The position numbers were made by a program, and so were the translations under genes. From contig NZ_VIWO01000005.1 in assembly GCF_007829335.1 (NCBI RefSeq), positions 1 through 64,000 of the forward strand: a stretch of 64,000 bases of DNA, given 5' to 3'. Position 1 is the stretch's first letter; the number at the start of each line of letters is the position of its first letter. The notes under the pieces were generated by a model. That model made no database searches, had not been told where the DNA came from, and saw nothing but the letters and a program-made list of their open reading frames with translations. This stretch comes from Chitinophaga polysaccharea. Lineage in GTDB: Bacteria > Bacteroidota > Bacteroidia > Chitinophagales > Chitinophagaceae. Shown one piece after another: positions 1 through 7,897 of the stretch.

Positions 1-1136
1 TTATATAAAGCAGTCATTACCGGCCGGTTTAACCCATCGTAAAAAGTTGCCAGCCAGTTTTTTCCTTTCATATTACCATCACGGCTAAACGCTAATCTGT
101 CCCGGACATCGTATACCATCTCTGTAGAGTCGGCGCCCGGTACTTTTTTTACCATCATCCGGTTGCGGCCATCGTAGCGGTAAATAAAGCAAAGCTCTCC
201 TGCTACGGCGGTGCTAATCACCCAGCCACTGGAAAGAGCCACTTCCACTGCTTTGGGAGGAATCACAAAACGAAGGTTGCCTAAGTCATCATAAGCATAG
301 TACGTACACAACCATCCCATATGCCCGGTACCAGGCGTGACAGATAATTGTACTTTCTTGAGCACCACCCGGTTTTCTTTGTCTTTGTACTCCACTACCT
401 GGTTGCTGGCTTCATCGATAGTTACATTCTTATACAACTGACCCGCGGCATATATGCGACCGGCGGCACTGGTAGGTATTACCTGGCCGTTTGTAAAGTC
501 CCATATTCTTACAGAATCGCCGGCGACATTCACCAGATACTGGCTCTCTACGTACTTATTTCCACCCCGTTCTACGCCGGCAGGATTGTTCTTTGCCCAG
601 CTGGCGCCAGGAGCATAGGTTTTCAATACCCGGTTTAAAGGCGAGGCCTCGAAATCAATATTACTGTAATGTACTTTTTCACCCGGCGTTTGTGATAAGT
701 AAAAAGTGTTTTGTGCATTAAACGGATCAGTTTTAAACTTTCCATCGGCCGTTCCGGGAGCTGCATAAGGCAGGTACTTCTGTTGTTCCCTGCCGAAAGC
801 ATCGTATATCACCGGCGCTACCAGGTCCTTACCACCCGGACTGACGGCTTTGGATACCGTTTGCAATGGTCTGCCCAGTCCATCAAAGTATTGGGTAGTT
901 TGCCGCACCTGGTCTACCGTACGCACAGTAGCCGCAACATAGGCAGTATCCGTAGTGGCTACCGCAGGCTCCCAGGTGCGGACATAATTAATCGTTGTAT
1001 TCGTATAAGCTCCTGGCACGGTAACCGGAGTTGCCAATGGACGAGTTGTGGCGACTGGTGTTTGGGCAACCAGACGGCTACCATGTAATAGAAGTGCCAG
1101 TATATAGCTATTTATTAGTAGTATACTTCGTTTCAT
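1..1136 (-). CDS. RHS-type secreted protein, DUF6443 N-terminus (partial)
   Basis: The frame is open from the ATG at 1136 to the window edge, so only the N-terminal 378 or so residues are present. It begins with a hydrophobic signal peptide (MKRSILLINSYILALLLHGS, followed by SRLVAQ) and then a region typical of DUF6443, the N-terminal domain of Bacteroidota RHS-repeat proteins. Signature phrases are YFDGLGRPLQTV, VIYDAFGREQQKYLPY, YAYDDLGNLRFVIPP and YDGLNRPVMTALY. Family members are very large secreted or surface proteins with YD repeats and often a C-terminal toxin. The C-terminus is outside the window, so no toxin can be assigned. It is transcribed away from everything else here. Confidence 0.85.
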   Translation of the reverse strand, partial: MKRSILLINSYILALLLHGSRLVAQTPVATTRPLATPVTVPGAYTNTTINYVRTWEPAVATTDTAYVAATVRTVDQVRQTTQYFDGLGRPLQTVSKAVSPGGKDLVAPVIYDAFGREQQKYLPYAAPGTADGKFKTDPFNAQNTFYLSQTPGEKVHYSNIDFEASPLNRVLKTYAPGASWAKNNPAGVERGGNKYVESQYLVNVAGDSVRIWDFTNGQVIPTSAAGRIYAAGQLYKNVTIDEASNQVVEYKDKENRVVLKKVQLSVTPGTGHMGWLCTYYAYDDLGNLRFVIPPKAVEVALSSGWVISTAVAGELCFIYRYDGRNRMMVKKVPGADSTEMVYDVRDRLAFSRDGNMKGKNWLATFYDGLNRPVMTALY

Positions 1137-1592
1137 AGATTTAACTTCCGCATTAAGGACAACAAGCGAAGGGCTCACAGCTATGTATTAATAGGTATAT
1201 TCCAATAGCTCATAACGACCCTTGAAAATGAAAAAATGATGAATTAACTGGATTGAATAAATCAGCTACAGCCTTTGCCAGTATATAACTGGCGACATGA
1301 CATAATCAGAGCTGCTGAATGGAACTAACGACAGGGTATTTCTCTTCATAAATATAGAGTACTTCTAAAGGGTTAAAGTACCAAATGCACCAGAATATAA
1401 CTATTTGGTTACTCTCTATAAATATACATACTATTTATCAAAAATTGACGCCTCTTATTTAATACATTAAGCATGCATATGCCGTAATAATTCGCTTGGC
1501 ATAAATTTATCTAGTATGGCTTTCACTGCTACAATGTCACAGCCTGTTTTGAAATATTACTTAACTTCAAGGACACCTAAACTCAAACCAAT
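1137..1592. other. Intergenic stretch, no gene seen
   Basis: This AT-rich gap lies between the start of the RHS-type gene and the YegP gene. It must hold the promoters of these two divergent genes, but I could not find a convincing TTTG-N19-TAnnTTTG pair. Short frames here overlap the YegP gene or lack any coding character. Confidence 0.5.
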
Positions 1593-1925
1593 ATGGGAAA
1601 ATTTGTTATCACCAAGGACTCCAAAGGAGAGTTTCGCTTTAAACTCAACGCTGGTAACGGAGAAACTATTCTCGTTAGCGAAGGTTACACCACTAAAGCA
1701 AATTGCGAAAACGGCATTGCATCTGTACGCACTAATTCCCAACATGATGAACGATTCGAAAAGAAAACGTCTACTAACGGGAAACCCTATTTCAACTTAA
1801 AAGCCACAAATGGCCAGGTAATCGGCACCAGCGAAATGTACGAAAGTGTTTCCGGGCGCGATGGCGGTATTGCTTCCGTTAAAAGTAATGCCCCTACCGC
1901 TACTATCGATGACAAAACTGTATAA
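1593..1925 (+). CDS. YegP/DUF1508 family protein, copy 1
   Basis: This 110-residue protein has two tandem DUF1508 units of about 50 residues. Unit 1 has GKFVITKDSKGEFRFKLNAG and SEGYTTKANCENGI; unit 2 has KPYFNLKATNGQVIGTSEMY and GGIASVKSNA. YegP proteins are small, cytosolic and of unknown function; two repeats is the usual length. A close paralog lies at 19146-19478, differing at a minority of positions, so the pair flanks the 2-19 kb accessory stretch. Followed by a hairpin at 1935-1967. Confidence 0.9.
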   Translation: MGKFVITKDSKGEFRFKLNAGNGETILVSEGYTTKANCENGIASVRTNSQHDERFEKKTSTNGKPYFNLKATNGQVIGTSEMYESVSGRDGGIASVKSNAPTATIDDKTV

Positions 1926-1934
1926 GACTTTATC

Positions 1935-1967
1935 ATACATGGCCAGATCCTATGTCTGGTCATGTAT
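1935..1967 (+). terminator. Hairpin after YegP copy 1
   Basis: Arms at 1935-1947 and 1955-1967 pair over 13 bp with one G-U pair and a 7-nt loop, starting 10 nt after the stop codon. No long T run follows, so efficiency is uncertain. Confidence 0.55.
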
Positions 1968-2047
1968 ACTCCCCCAATTACTTCCGGACTGAAGTGCGGT
2001 TAACCCTGTGGTTTACGTATAGACCTCGGTTTGTAATACCTGTTTTT

Positions 2048-2395
2048 TTATTCCATTATAGATTGAATTTTCAGTTTTGCCGTAAAAGCATCAATTACAG
2101 CTAAGACATGTTCCCGGTCTTTATATGAAAGCTTTTCAATCTTATTGAAATGTTCTATCAAGGCAGGTGAAATACTGTTTTCTTTCTTATCTACGTTTTG
2201 AATGTCCCGGATTAGATAATCTAGTGTACTGTCCAGGGCATCCGCTATTTTAGCCGCAACTTCAATAGAAGGTTTAATGGCATCACGTTCATACTTTCCT
2301 ACCATATCTCCGGTAGTGCCAATTGCAGCGCCCAGCTGTGCCTGTGTTAATTTTTTTTCTCGTCTTACAAATGTGACTCTTTGTCCAAACGTCAT
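2048..2395 (-). CDS. XRE-family repressor of the SymE/PIN module, copy A
   Basis: A 115-residue Cro/CI-type protein. The HTH spans about residues 5-60, with the recognition part LTQAQLGAAIGTTGDMVGKY and then SIEVAAKIADALDSTLDYLI. The short C-terminal helix (about 75-110) may mediate dimerisation. It is divergent from the SymE-like gene at 2657 across 261 bp, exactly as in copy B (41221-41532), where the protein is recognisably the same but diverged. That conserved arrangement suggests it controls both promoters. Its target operator was not identified. Confidence 0.85.
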   Translation of the reverse strand: MTFGQRVTFVRREKKLTQAQLGAAIGTTGDMVGKYERDAIKPSIEVAAKIADALDSTLDYLIRDIQNVDKKENSISPALIEHFNKIEKLSYKDREHVLAVIDAFTAKLKIQSIME

Positions 2396-2596
2396 TAGGG
2401 TTAATATTTAGATATTAAAAATAGGATTTTAAAGTAAAATGTCAGCCAATAGCAGGCCATATAGCACACGCATAACTATTTATAATAATATAAATCAATT
2501 TTCTCATTATCCCTTATTTGATGTTTATATGCCTTTTATGGCACATTAAACTTACAATTTAATGACATAAAAAAATTAAAATACTGCTTATCCGAC

Positions 2597-2627
2597 TTGT
2601 TTCAATAAGTTAAATAAGGTATATTTA
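2597..2627 (+). promoter_or_regulatory. Probable promoter of the SymE-like/PIN operon, copy A
   Basis: TTGT at 2597-2600 and TATATTTA at 2620-2627 are 19 bp apart, close to the Bacteroidota consensus TTTG-N19-TAnnTTTG. It lies 29 bp before the ATG of the SymE-like gene. Both elements are one base off consensus. Confidence 0.4.
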
Positions 2628-2656
2628 CATCAAATAACAATTAAAAATTCTATCTT

Positions 2657-2887
2657 ATGCAAAGTAAAACAGCTAGAATTCATGCAAGAGGGGGAGAAAG
2701 AGCTGATGGCAGAAAAACAGTTCCCTGGTTAAATTTATCGGGAATATGGCTTGAGAAAGCCGGCTTTGATATTGGAGACGGAATATCCATTTCAGTAGCT
2801 CCAAACTCTATCACGATTACCGTAACAGAAAAGATCCCTAAACCTCCAAAGCGTGGTTACTGCTTTGATAGTAACGAGGAACTATAA
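2657..2887 (+). CDS. SymE-like small protein (type I toxin family), copy A
   Basis: This 76-residue protein carries the SymE signature, VPWLNLSGIWLEKAGFDIGD, followed by beta-strand-rich ISISVAPNSITITV. SymE proteins have an AbrB/MazE-like swapped-hairpin fold; E. coli SymE is an SOS-induced toxin reported to affect RNA and the nucleoid, normally repressed by an antisense RNA. Here it is instead divergent from an XRE regulator and followed by a PIN protein. Because AbrB-fold proteins often serve as antitoxins or DNA-binding partners, it could equally be a regulator. It has a paralog at 41732-41953. Confidence 0.75.
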   Translation: MQSKTARIHARGGERADGRKTVPWLNLSGIWLEKAGFDIGDGISISVAPNSITITVTEKIPKPPKRGYCFDSNEEL

Positions 2888-2924
2888 GAATGTATAACCT
2901 CTAATACGGACGCCTGGGATTTGA

Positions 2925-2958
2925 GGGCGGGCCATATTAATTAACAACATTCCCGCCC
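2925..2958 (+). other. GC-rich hairpin between SymE-like and PIN genes, copy A
   Basis: GGGCGGG at 2925-2931 pairs with CCCGCCC at 2952-2958. A hairpin of the same design, with different loop sequence, lies at the matching place in copy B (41984-42011). There is no T run, so it looks more like an mRNA processing or attenuation structure than a terminator. Confidence 0.5.
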
Positions 2959-3031
2959 ACAAACACCAGGTAAAAGGTTACCCCAGCTGAGTAAAAAAGA
3001 AAACTGTTTGTTAACCATTTAATGTCATTTC

Positions 3032-3502
3032 ATGATACATGTTTATACTGATACATCAGTTGTAGGAGGATGTTTTGACAAGGAATTTAAAGAACACAGT
3101 CTTGCCCTTTTTGAAGAGTTTAAAATAGGCTCAAAAAAACTTATCCTTTCTGACCTAGTTAAAATGGAACTCGAACTGGCTAGTGACCTGGTAAATGCAA
3201 AAGTAGATGAAGTACCAGGTCGATTTAAAGTTGAAATTAAAAGTACGGTTAAGGCGGCTACACTTGCAGCCACTTACATTGCGCAAGGGGCGTTGAGTAA
3301 TAAATGCTATAATGACGCGCTGCATATAGCTCTAGCTACGCTTCACCATGCAGATGTGCTAGCCAGTTGGAACTTTAAGCACATTGTTAATTTAGATCGT
3401 ATCAAATTATATAATTCCATTAACTTGCTGATGGGGTACCGTTCAATTGAGATCAGAACTCCCCGCGAAATTTTAAAACCATATAGCCATGAAAAAAAAT
3501 AA
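3032..3502 (+). CDS. PIN-domain protein (VapC-like), copy A
   Basis: This 156-residue protein reads as a PIN-fold nuclease. N-terminal YTDTSVVGGCFD supplies the first acidic residue, ILSDLVKMELELA the second acidic cluster, and CYNDALHIALATLHHADVLA with ASWNFKHIV the C-terminal acid and a typical PIN ending. PIN toxins cleave tRNA or rRNA and are blocked by a small cognate antitoxin. The stop overlaps the start of a 50-residue basic protein by 14 bp, which implies translational coupling. Its paralog (42170-42640) is strikingly similar. Substrate unknown. Confidence 0.8.
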   Translation: MIHVYTDTSVVGGCFDKEFKEHSLALFEEFKIGSKKLILSDLVKMELELASDLVNAKVDEVPGRFKVEIKSTVKAATLAATYIAQGALSNKCYNDALHIALATLHHADVLASWNFKHIVNLDRIKLYNSINLLMGYRSIEIRTPREILKPYSHEKK

Positions 3503-3641
3503 AAGCTACGATGCTGTAGCAGAAGCACGAAAGATCAAGGAAAAATTAAGCGTGAAGTATTGGGGCCATCCAGACCAGTTAATGAAAGACCTGAAAGCCG
3601 TAAGAAAAAGATATAGCCTGCGACTAAAAGCGGCAAAATAA
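3489..3641 (+). CDS. 50-aa basic protein, putative antitoxin partner of PIN protein, copy A
   Basis: A short gene overlapping the PIN gene by 14 bp, encoding 50 residues that begin MKKNKSYDAVAEARKIKEKL and contain KYWGHPDQLMKDLK. It is rich in Lys/Arg and probably helical. The counterpart in copy B (42627-42785) keeps MKK.K.YDAVAE.RKI.E.L and the YWGHPD motif with the same overlap, so both are real genes. Position and size suggest the antitoxin of the PIN protein, though downstream placement is the reverse of the usual vapBC order. This role is inference. Confidence 0.75.
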   Translation: MKKNKSYDAVAEARKIKEKLSVKYWGHPDQLMKDLKAVRKRYSLRLKAAK

Positions 3642-3909
3642 CCCACTCCCGGTACAGATATTTTCTCACTGTACAATCGTCCACCTCAATATTTAATAAT
3701 GCCCAACTGACAACCCACGGTTGTTGTCAGCATGTGCTACTTATTTCGACTCAACATGGTATTCTTATACCTAATGCAACCTGCTATTGCCTGGGGTTGG
3801 GGCCGCCGAGGGGATAATTTGATTTAGAGGTAGCCAGGCCTGAAAGGGCTTGTTTTTCCAAAGAAAAGATAATAAAGAGGCCCGGGGAGAGGTGATCCCG
3901 GGCCTTTTG
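3642..3909. other. Intergenic stretch with hairpins, copy A
   Basis: No gene seen. It holds an 8-bp hairpin at 3707-3730 (CTGACAAC/GTTGTCAG) after the PIN operon and the GC-rich terminator at 3879-3904. The same interval in copy B has a different sequence apart from that terminator. Confidence 0.5.
3879..3904 (-). terminator. GC-rich terminator, copy A
   Basis: GGCCCGGG at 3879-3886 pairs with CCCGGGCC at 3897-3904. On the minus strand it lies just after the stop of the truncated small ORF and is followed by a T-rich stretch. It corresponds to the longer hairpin 43011-43053 of copy B. Confidence 0.65.
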
Positions 3910-4026
3910 TTATGGAGTAAGTTTAATACTACTTACGGTTGCAAAGTACAGGGTGACGACCTGCCGGCAGGCTAATTCCGGAAACTCCTGGCTTACTGCC
4001 TCCTGCTCATGCGTGGTAAGCAAGCG
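3910..4026 (-). pseudogene. Truncated copy of the 59-aa small protein
   Basis: The minus strand encodes the last 38 residues of the protein found intact at 43050-43229. Shared parts are RLLTT.EQEAV, EFPELACRQVV and YFATV.SIKL.P. The first 21 residues and the start codon are missing: compared with copy B about 100 bp are deleted between 4026 and the long hairpin. No alternative start gives a similar protein. It is read as a broken gene. Confidence 0.6.
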
Positions 4027-4042
4027 GCCGCCGGGGGGCAGC

Positions 4043-4270
4043 TTTTAAAAGAAAAAAGGAAAAAAAGAAAGCCCTCTCCGCACCCAGCGCTGGCGGATAT
4101 ACCAAAAGGAAACGGAATAAATGCGTGGGTGATACGGTCTGATGGCTTGATGACGCTGGTGCAGGATCAGGTGTTGAGCATATGTTCTGAAGCTTTATGC
4201 CGTAGTCTTTTGGTATATCCACCAGGTGCTGGGTAATTTTGCTTTCTTCTTTTTCGCTTTTTCTTTTAAA
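4043..4270 (-). ncRNA. Long covarying hairpin (structured RNA or DNA element), copy A
   Basis: Two nested pairs of arms enclose about 100 nt. The outer arms (4043-4072 and 4241-4270) are purine-rich/pyrimidine-rich. The inner arms (4083-4108 and 4207-4233) include a perfect 14-bp stretch, GGATATACCAAAAG against its complement. The copy at about 43283-43514 keeps the fold with two compensatory base-pair changes, and its loop is well conserved. On the minus strand it follows the ATPase gene and precedes the 59-aa ORF, so minus is the likelier sense if it is RNA. Alternatives are an origin, an oriT or a recombination site. Confidence 0.55.
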
Positions 4271-4309
4271 GGGTGATCTCCATATCTATCATAACCTTGC
4301 TAAATAAGA

Positions 4310-4993
4310 TTATTGCCGCTTATCTATTGAGTCGGCATGAAAGGGTAACAAATTAAACATTGCCCTCATCCGGCTACGAAGCCGATTACCATAATGCTCT
4401 TCTAATTCCTGGCTATTCAGGTTTGTTGTCACATGGGTAATCATCTTATTGGAGATAAACAGATCATATCGGGATAACAGTATCTCCCCCATTACATTGC
4501 AGTTATTTCCCCAGTAGTTCACTGTTTGCTCTACACCCAGGTCATCAAAGCAGTGTACCTTCGGTACATTGGTATACGGGAAAAATGCCTCGGTACTATA
4601 CCGACTAATAACGTCGTATCCTATTTTGCTGAATTCAAAGCTGATTTGCCGGCAGGATATCATGTGCGGCCGGTATGACTCCGGCGCCAGGGCTCTTATA
4701 AGGCTTATCAGGGAGGTTTTACCACAGCCAATTTTACCCGTAAGCAATATGCCTTTATGCAGATCAATTCCCTCCACAGCAGCTATTGCTTCATCTTGCA
4801 GGAAGTAGGCCAGCAACTTAATCACCACCGGACGATCCACATCATGGAGCAAGAACTTAGGACCGTAGATAGTTTTTCCATGTTCTTCCAGCTGCCGGAA
4901 AAGCAGATAGTAATCATAGGGGCTCCGAATAGCTTTTGTTTTCATTGGTGTGGAGCTTTCCTGCCCCGGTTGATTGGCTGGGATGGTTGTCAT
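4310..4993 (-). CDS. DnaC/IstB-like AAA+ ATPase, copy A
   Basis: A 227-residue P-loop ATPase. Walker A is LTGKIGCGKTSLI (about residue 85), Walker B VHCFDDLGVEQ (about 150) and a sensor-type Thr/Asn segment THVTTNLNSQELEEHYG, followed by an arginine-rich RLRSRMRAMF motif as in DnaC/IstB helicase loaders. It probably loads a replicative helicase for the element. Its start overlaps the 3' end of the upstream gene by 80 bp; a later ATG at 4945 would cut the overlap, but the longer N-terminus is conserved in copy B. Last gene before the long hairpin. Confidence 0.8.
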   Translation of the reverse strand: MTTIPANQPGQESSTPMKTKAIRSPYDYYLLFRQLEEHGKTIYGPKFLLHDVDRPVVIKLLAYFLQDEAIAAVEGIDLHKGILLTGKIGCGKTSLISLIRALAPESYRPHMISCRQISFEFSKIGYDVISRYSTEAFFPYTNVPKVHCFDDLGVEQTVNYWGNNCNVMGEILLSRYDLFISNKMITHVTTNLNSQELEEHYGNRLRSRMRAMFNLLPFHADSIDKRQ

Positions 4994-5813
4994 GATGTTC
5001 CGGTTTGAGTGGGTGAATGTTGAGTATCCATTTGTGGGCGGCTGCCTGCCAGTTGGTGATCAACGTTTTGCCGCCCTGCCGCCAGCCATTGGCCTGGTAG
5101 TGATGAAAGAATTTGCCGGCTTCTGTTTCCGGGTACTTACAGACGGTGAAGAGTTCCTGCACCTCGGGCAGCGAAGGAATAAACCGCGCGGCGCCGGGTG
5201 TATTTTCCGCGCCGGGTGTATTCGGATCGTGCGGGAGGTTTTCGGTTTTATTTTTATTTTTTTTAGATGGGTGCGTGAGCGTGTTTTCTCCCTCCCGTTT
5301 ACTATTGTTTATTTGTTTATTAAAGTGGCCCAGTTTGGGGCCTGTATGTGGCCCGGATTTGGACCGTGTTCCGGGCTCAATATTGGGCCTAATATGTGGC
5401 CCAGTTTTGAGCGGGTGCTGTGGCTCACTTTTGGGCCTCATATATGCAGCCTCCGGATCTTGAAACAGGAACAGCTGTTCGGGGTGAGGATCAGCAATAA
5501 AATCGGCCAGGGGAATGATGGACACATAGCTGGCGGCATACGCTTGCCGGGCCTGTGCGTAGATGATGTAACGGCAATGGTCCAGGTGCTTCAGGCAACG
5601 TACATAAGTGCTCCGGGAGCCGATGCAGGAAAGGCTCATGACTTCTTCGCGCAGGATGGGAAAGGGATTCTGGAAACGGTGATAGTTCCAGACCTGGAAC
5701 AATGCCAGGTAAAGGCTTACATGATTGGCCTGTAAGCGGTTTTCTTTCCGCACCTGTGCGAAGAAAGCATTGAGGTGCCTGATATAGTTAGTGTGAGCTG
5801 ATGGCGCCGACAT
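4914..5813 (-). CDS. Winged-helix replication-type protein, copy A
   Basis: This 299-residue protein has an N-terminal (1-110) helical domain, YIRHLNAFFAQVRKENRLQA then SLYLALFQVWNYHRFQNPFP and MSLSCIGSRSTYVRCLKHL, like the winged-helix domains of replisome organisers (DnaD/primosome type). The middle is low complexity with repeated GP-type phrases (SGPHTGPKLGHFNK). A C-terminal DnaD-like piece follows (FFHHYQANGWRQGGK..I.NWQAA..KWI). With the ATPase downstream it likely forms an initiation module. It overlaps the HTH_17 gene stop (ATGA) at 5813. Confidence 0.7.
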   Translation of the reverse strand: MSAPSAHTNYIRHLNAFFAQVRKENRLQANHVSLYLALFQVWNYHRFQNPFPILREEVMSLSCIGSRSTYVRCLKHLDHCRYIIYAQARQAYAASYVSIIPLADFIADPHPEQLFLFQDPEAAYMRPKSEPQHPLKTGPHIRPNIEPGTRSKSGPHTGPKLGHFNKQINNSKREGENTLTHPSKKNKNKTENLPHDPNTPGAENTPGAARFIPSLPEVQELFTVCKYPETEAGKFFHHYQANGWRQGGKTLITNWQAAAHKWILNIHPLKPEHHDNHPSQSTGAGKLHTNENKSYSEPL

Positions 5814-6097
5814 CAGGAACGCTTAACAGGTTTCTGATTACCTTCCATCAGTTTGAGGATATCATCGTAATCGTAGTAGATTAAGCCGCCGATTCTAGTA
5901 AAGGACAAAGTACCATTGACACGCATATTTTGAAGAGTGCCGGGAGAAAGACCTAACATTTCACGGACTTCATATGTTTTAATCCATTTCTTGGGTTGGA
6001 TGGTTGGGGCATTGAAATTGATCAATTCCCTCAGCTCCTGAAATAATTCAGCTTTGAAGGCTGCCAGGTCTTCGCGGGTTAGGATTTCTACTGTCAT
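5813..6097 (-). CDS. HTH_17 excisionase-like DNA-binding protein, copy A
   Basis: A 94-residue protein with a C-terminal MerR-like/HTH_17 domain: KWIKTYEVREMLGLSPGTLQ, then NMRVNGTLSFTRIGGLIYYD and YDDILKLM. Such proteins are excisionases or regulators of Bacteroidota integrative elements. The N-terminal 40 residues form a helix. Stop and next start overlap (ATGA), so it is cotranslated with the replication-type gene. Paralog at 56072-56350. Confidence 0.85.
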   Translation of the reverse strand: MTVEILTREDLAAFKAELFQELRELINFNAPTIQPKKWIKTYEVREMLGLSPGTLQNMRVNGTLSFTRIGGLIYYDYDDILKLMEGNQKPVKRS

Positions 6098-6261
6098 AAG
6101 ATTTTCGGTTGTTTGTTATGCAACAAAAGAAAAAATATTACTTATGCAGGAACAGTCACAGGGGTGACAGTATCCCCTGTAACTGTTTGACTATTAGGAA
6201 GAAGAATTTGGTATAATTATTTTCTCAATATTATTGTTACCGTCTTATAATGAAAACAATA

Positions 6262-7515
6262 TTATTGCAGGAGATAATTCATTACCAGGAAGGCGACCAT
6301 GCCCGGCCCCTTATGTGACAGGTTGGCCAGCTGCATCAGGATATCCTGAACAGACCTGGATACAGCAGCATTGTCTTTATAGAAATTGGTACGCAGACTA
6401 CCAGGCGATACACTGTCTTGCTTAACGGAAGTAAAGAAATAGGAAAAGAACTCCAGTACTTCGGACCTGTTTTTATTCAGATAAAGACCACTATCCAACA
6501 GGAGTTTGAGAATATGGCCCAACTGGGGAACGGAAAAAATGGTTTGTATTTTAAAGCCCTTCCAACGTATCAATTCATCCGGTAAATAGGCGCCGCCGTT
6601 AGCTGTACTGACCTCCTTGTAGTAGGTAATTTCTTCTGCCAGCCAAGCCTGCATTTTGTTTTGGAGCAAAGGCCTCATAGTATTAAATGCTAAAGCCGGT
6701 TTCAATACCGCCTGGCTTATCTCCTTTTGCAGATACATTAAGCGCTCCAGCTTTTCACGGATGGTATGATGGTTGGTAAGCGCTGTGGTGATCATGTTAC
6801 GCCAGTATTCAAAATAATGAATGCTATTAAAGTTGATAAACAATAACAATTCATGCAGTTTCTCCGGAAAATGGTCGCTACCACCACTGGCATCGAGCAA
6901 CTGGAACAGCCGTTTATTCATTTCAGTTAGATAATGTAGCTGACGATAAGTAAGCCTGGAATTGATATGGTTGCCCTTTGACAGCTCAAGGAACGGCATT
7001 CCTATAATGCTTTGTAATTGCTCATCGACGCCGGAGACAACAAGACCTTCGTTTAATAACGCGATGTCTTGCTGGAATTTCAGTCGCGCTTTAACCTGGT
7101 AGGAGGCTGGAACACAACAATCGATATCCAGGTATCGCTCAAATTTTTGCTCAATATAGGAAAGCAACTCCCCAAGGTTGTGGTAAATAACCTGGTAAAG
7201 ATTGGGCCAAGTGTATTCAAGACATGGCACGTGGACCTGGAGGAGACTATCTGCCGGCAGATGAGCTGCTAACTGGTTCATTAAATTGACCAGGTGCTGT
7301 TGGCTATGCTGGATAAACCAACCTACCTGTTTCTCTTTCCGGAGTTCGTACAAGTATCTGCCGATGCGTTCGAGAATGTTGTTTTTCTCATTGGCGACTT
7401 TAGTTACCAGCTGCGTAAATAGCTCTTCATCTGGTTGTTTTTGTATGTGCGCCATTTGGGGCAGATCAACTTGAATGAGTTTTTCAAAAAAGGATAATGG
7501 GTAAAATTGTTGCAT
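6262..7515 (-). CDS. RteC-like protein, copy A
   Basis: A 417-residue protein whose C-terminal part (about 300-400) matches the RteC pattern: SVPQLGHILKLLLDSGLY, LEFFSYFFTSVKQDSVSPGS and LRTNFYKDNAAVSRSVQDIL. RteC activates excision genes of CTnDOT-type elements in Bacteroides; this protein is about twice as long, with an extra helical N-terminal region. Start chosen at MQQFYPLSFFEKLIQVD, conserved in copy B. It is upstream of the HTH_17 gene, as expected for an excision regulator, but there is no integrase next to it. Confidence 0.8.
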   Translation of the reverse strand: MQQFYPLSFFEKLIQVDLPQMAHIQKQPDEELFTQLVTKVANEKNNILERIGRYLYELRKEKQVGWFIQHSQQHLVNLMNQLAAHLPADSLLQVHVPCLEYTWPNLYQVIYHNLGELLSYIEQKFERYLDIDCCVPASYQVKARLKFQQDIALLNEGLVVSGVDEQLQSIIGMPFLELSKGNHINSRLTYRQLHYLTEMNKRLFQLLDASGGSDHFPEKLHELLLFINFNSIHYFEYWRNMITTALTNHHTIREKLERLMYLQKEISQAVLKPALAFNTMRPLLQNKMQAWLAEEITYYKEVSTANGGAYLPDELIRWKGFKIQTIFSVPQLGHILKLLLDSGLYLNKNRSEVLEFFSYFFTSVKQDSVSPGSLRTNFYKDNAAVSRSVQDILMQLANLSHKGPGMVAFLVMNYLLQ

Positions 7516-7897
7516 ATGGGAGTTTTTAGTAAGCGTGCGGATAGCTGTTTTGGTTGCTTAATGGTTGTTCATATATCACGTGGTCGGGGTTACGACGCAG
7601 CAGGTATCAATAAGGGCTGCAAGAAAAGAATTTGTGCAGAAAATAAGTGTTAATGAATTGTTATTCAAACGCTTATAACAAGACCTTGCTTTATGGTGGG
7701 GTAAATGTCTGCGTAAGCAAGACCGTTAGCGCGTTTCTAATACCCTGGTTAATTGTGTAACATTCTTACGGCGATAATATTTAAAAAAGAGACTATAAAA
7801 TATATTGTGCAAGCAGTTGCTTAACTGTTTACACAATATATTTTATAGTCTCTAACCATATTTGATCTCCCCTCCTTCAAAGTGCCCTACTTCTTAC
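7516..7897. other. Intergenic stretch where copy B has an integrase
   Basis: No gene seen. In copy B the corresponding position (57.98-59.24 kb) holds the tyrosine recombinase. The only notable structure here is the 22-bp inverted repeat at 7788-7853. Confidence 0.5.
7788..7853. repeat. Perfect 22-bp inverted repeat
   Basis: Arms 7788-7809 and 7832-7853 (starting AGAGACTATAAAATATATTG) are exact reverse complements around a 22-nt loop. It is AT-rich with A and T runs at the edges. It could be a bidirectional terminator between the RteC side and the decayed gene at 7898, or the end of the element. Confidence 0.75.

Larger units (their letters stand above)
2048..7853. mobile_element. Integrative element remnant, copy A (no integrase)
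   Basis: Gene order XRE / SymE-like / PIN / 50-aa ORF / truncated 59-aa ORF / long hairpin / ATPase / replication-type protein / HTH_17 / RteC matches, gene for gene, 41221-57770 of element 2. There the block ends in an integrase beside tRNA-Lys. Here no integrase follows RteC and no tRNA core sequence was found, so this looks like an immobile relative. The outer limits are my choice: start of the shared block and the strong inverted repeat at 7788-7853. Confidence 0.6.

Noticed and set aside
348-1088. Plus-strand frames opposite the RHS-type gene
   Set aside because: They are antisense shadows of a clear DUF6443 frame that is open from 1136 to the window edge.
7788-7853. Transposon or MITE ends
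   Set aside because: The 22-bp inverted repeat has no flanking target duplication and no second copy in the window, so it is listed only as an inverted repeat.
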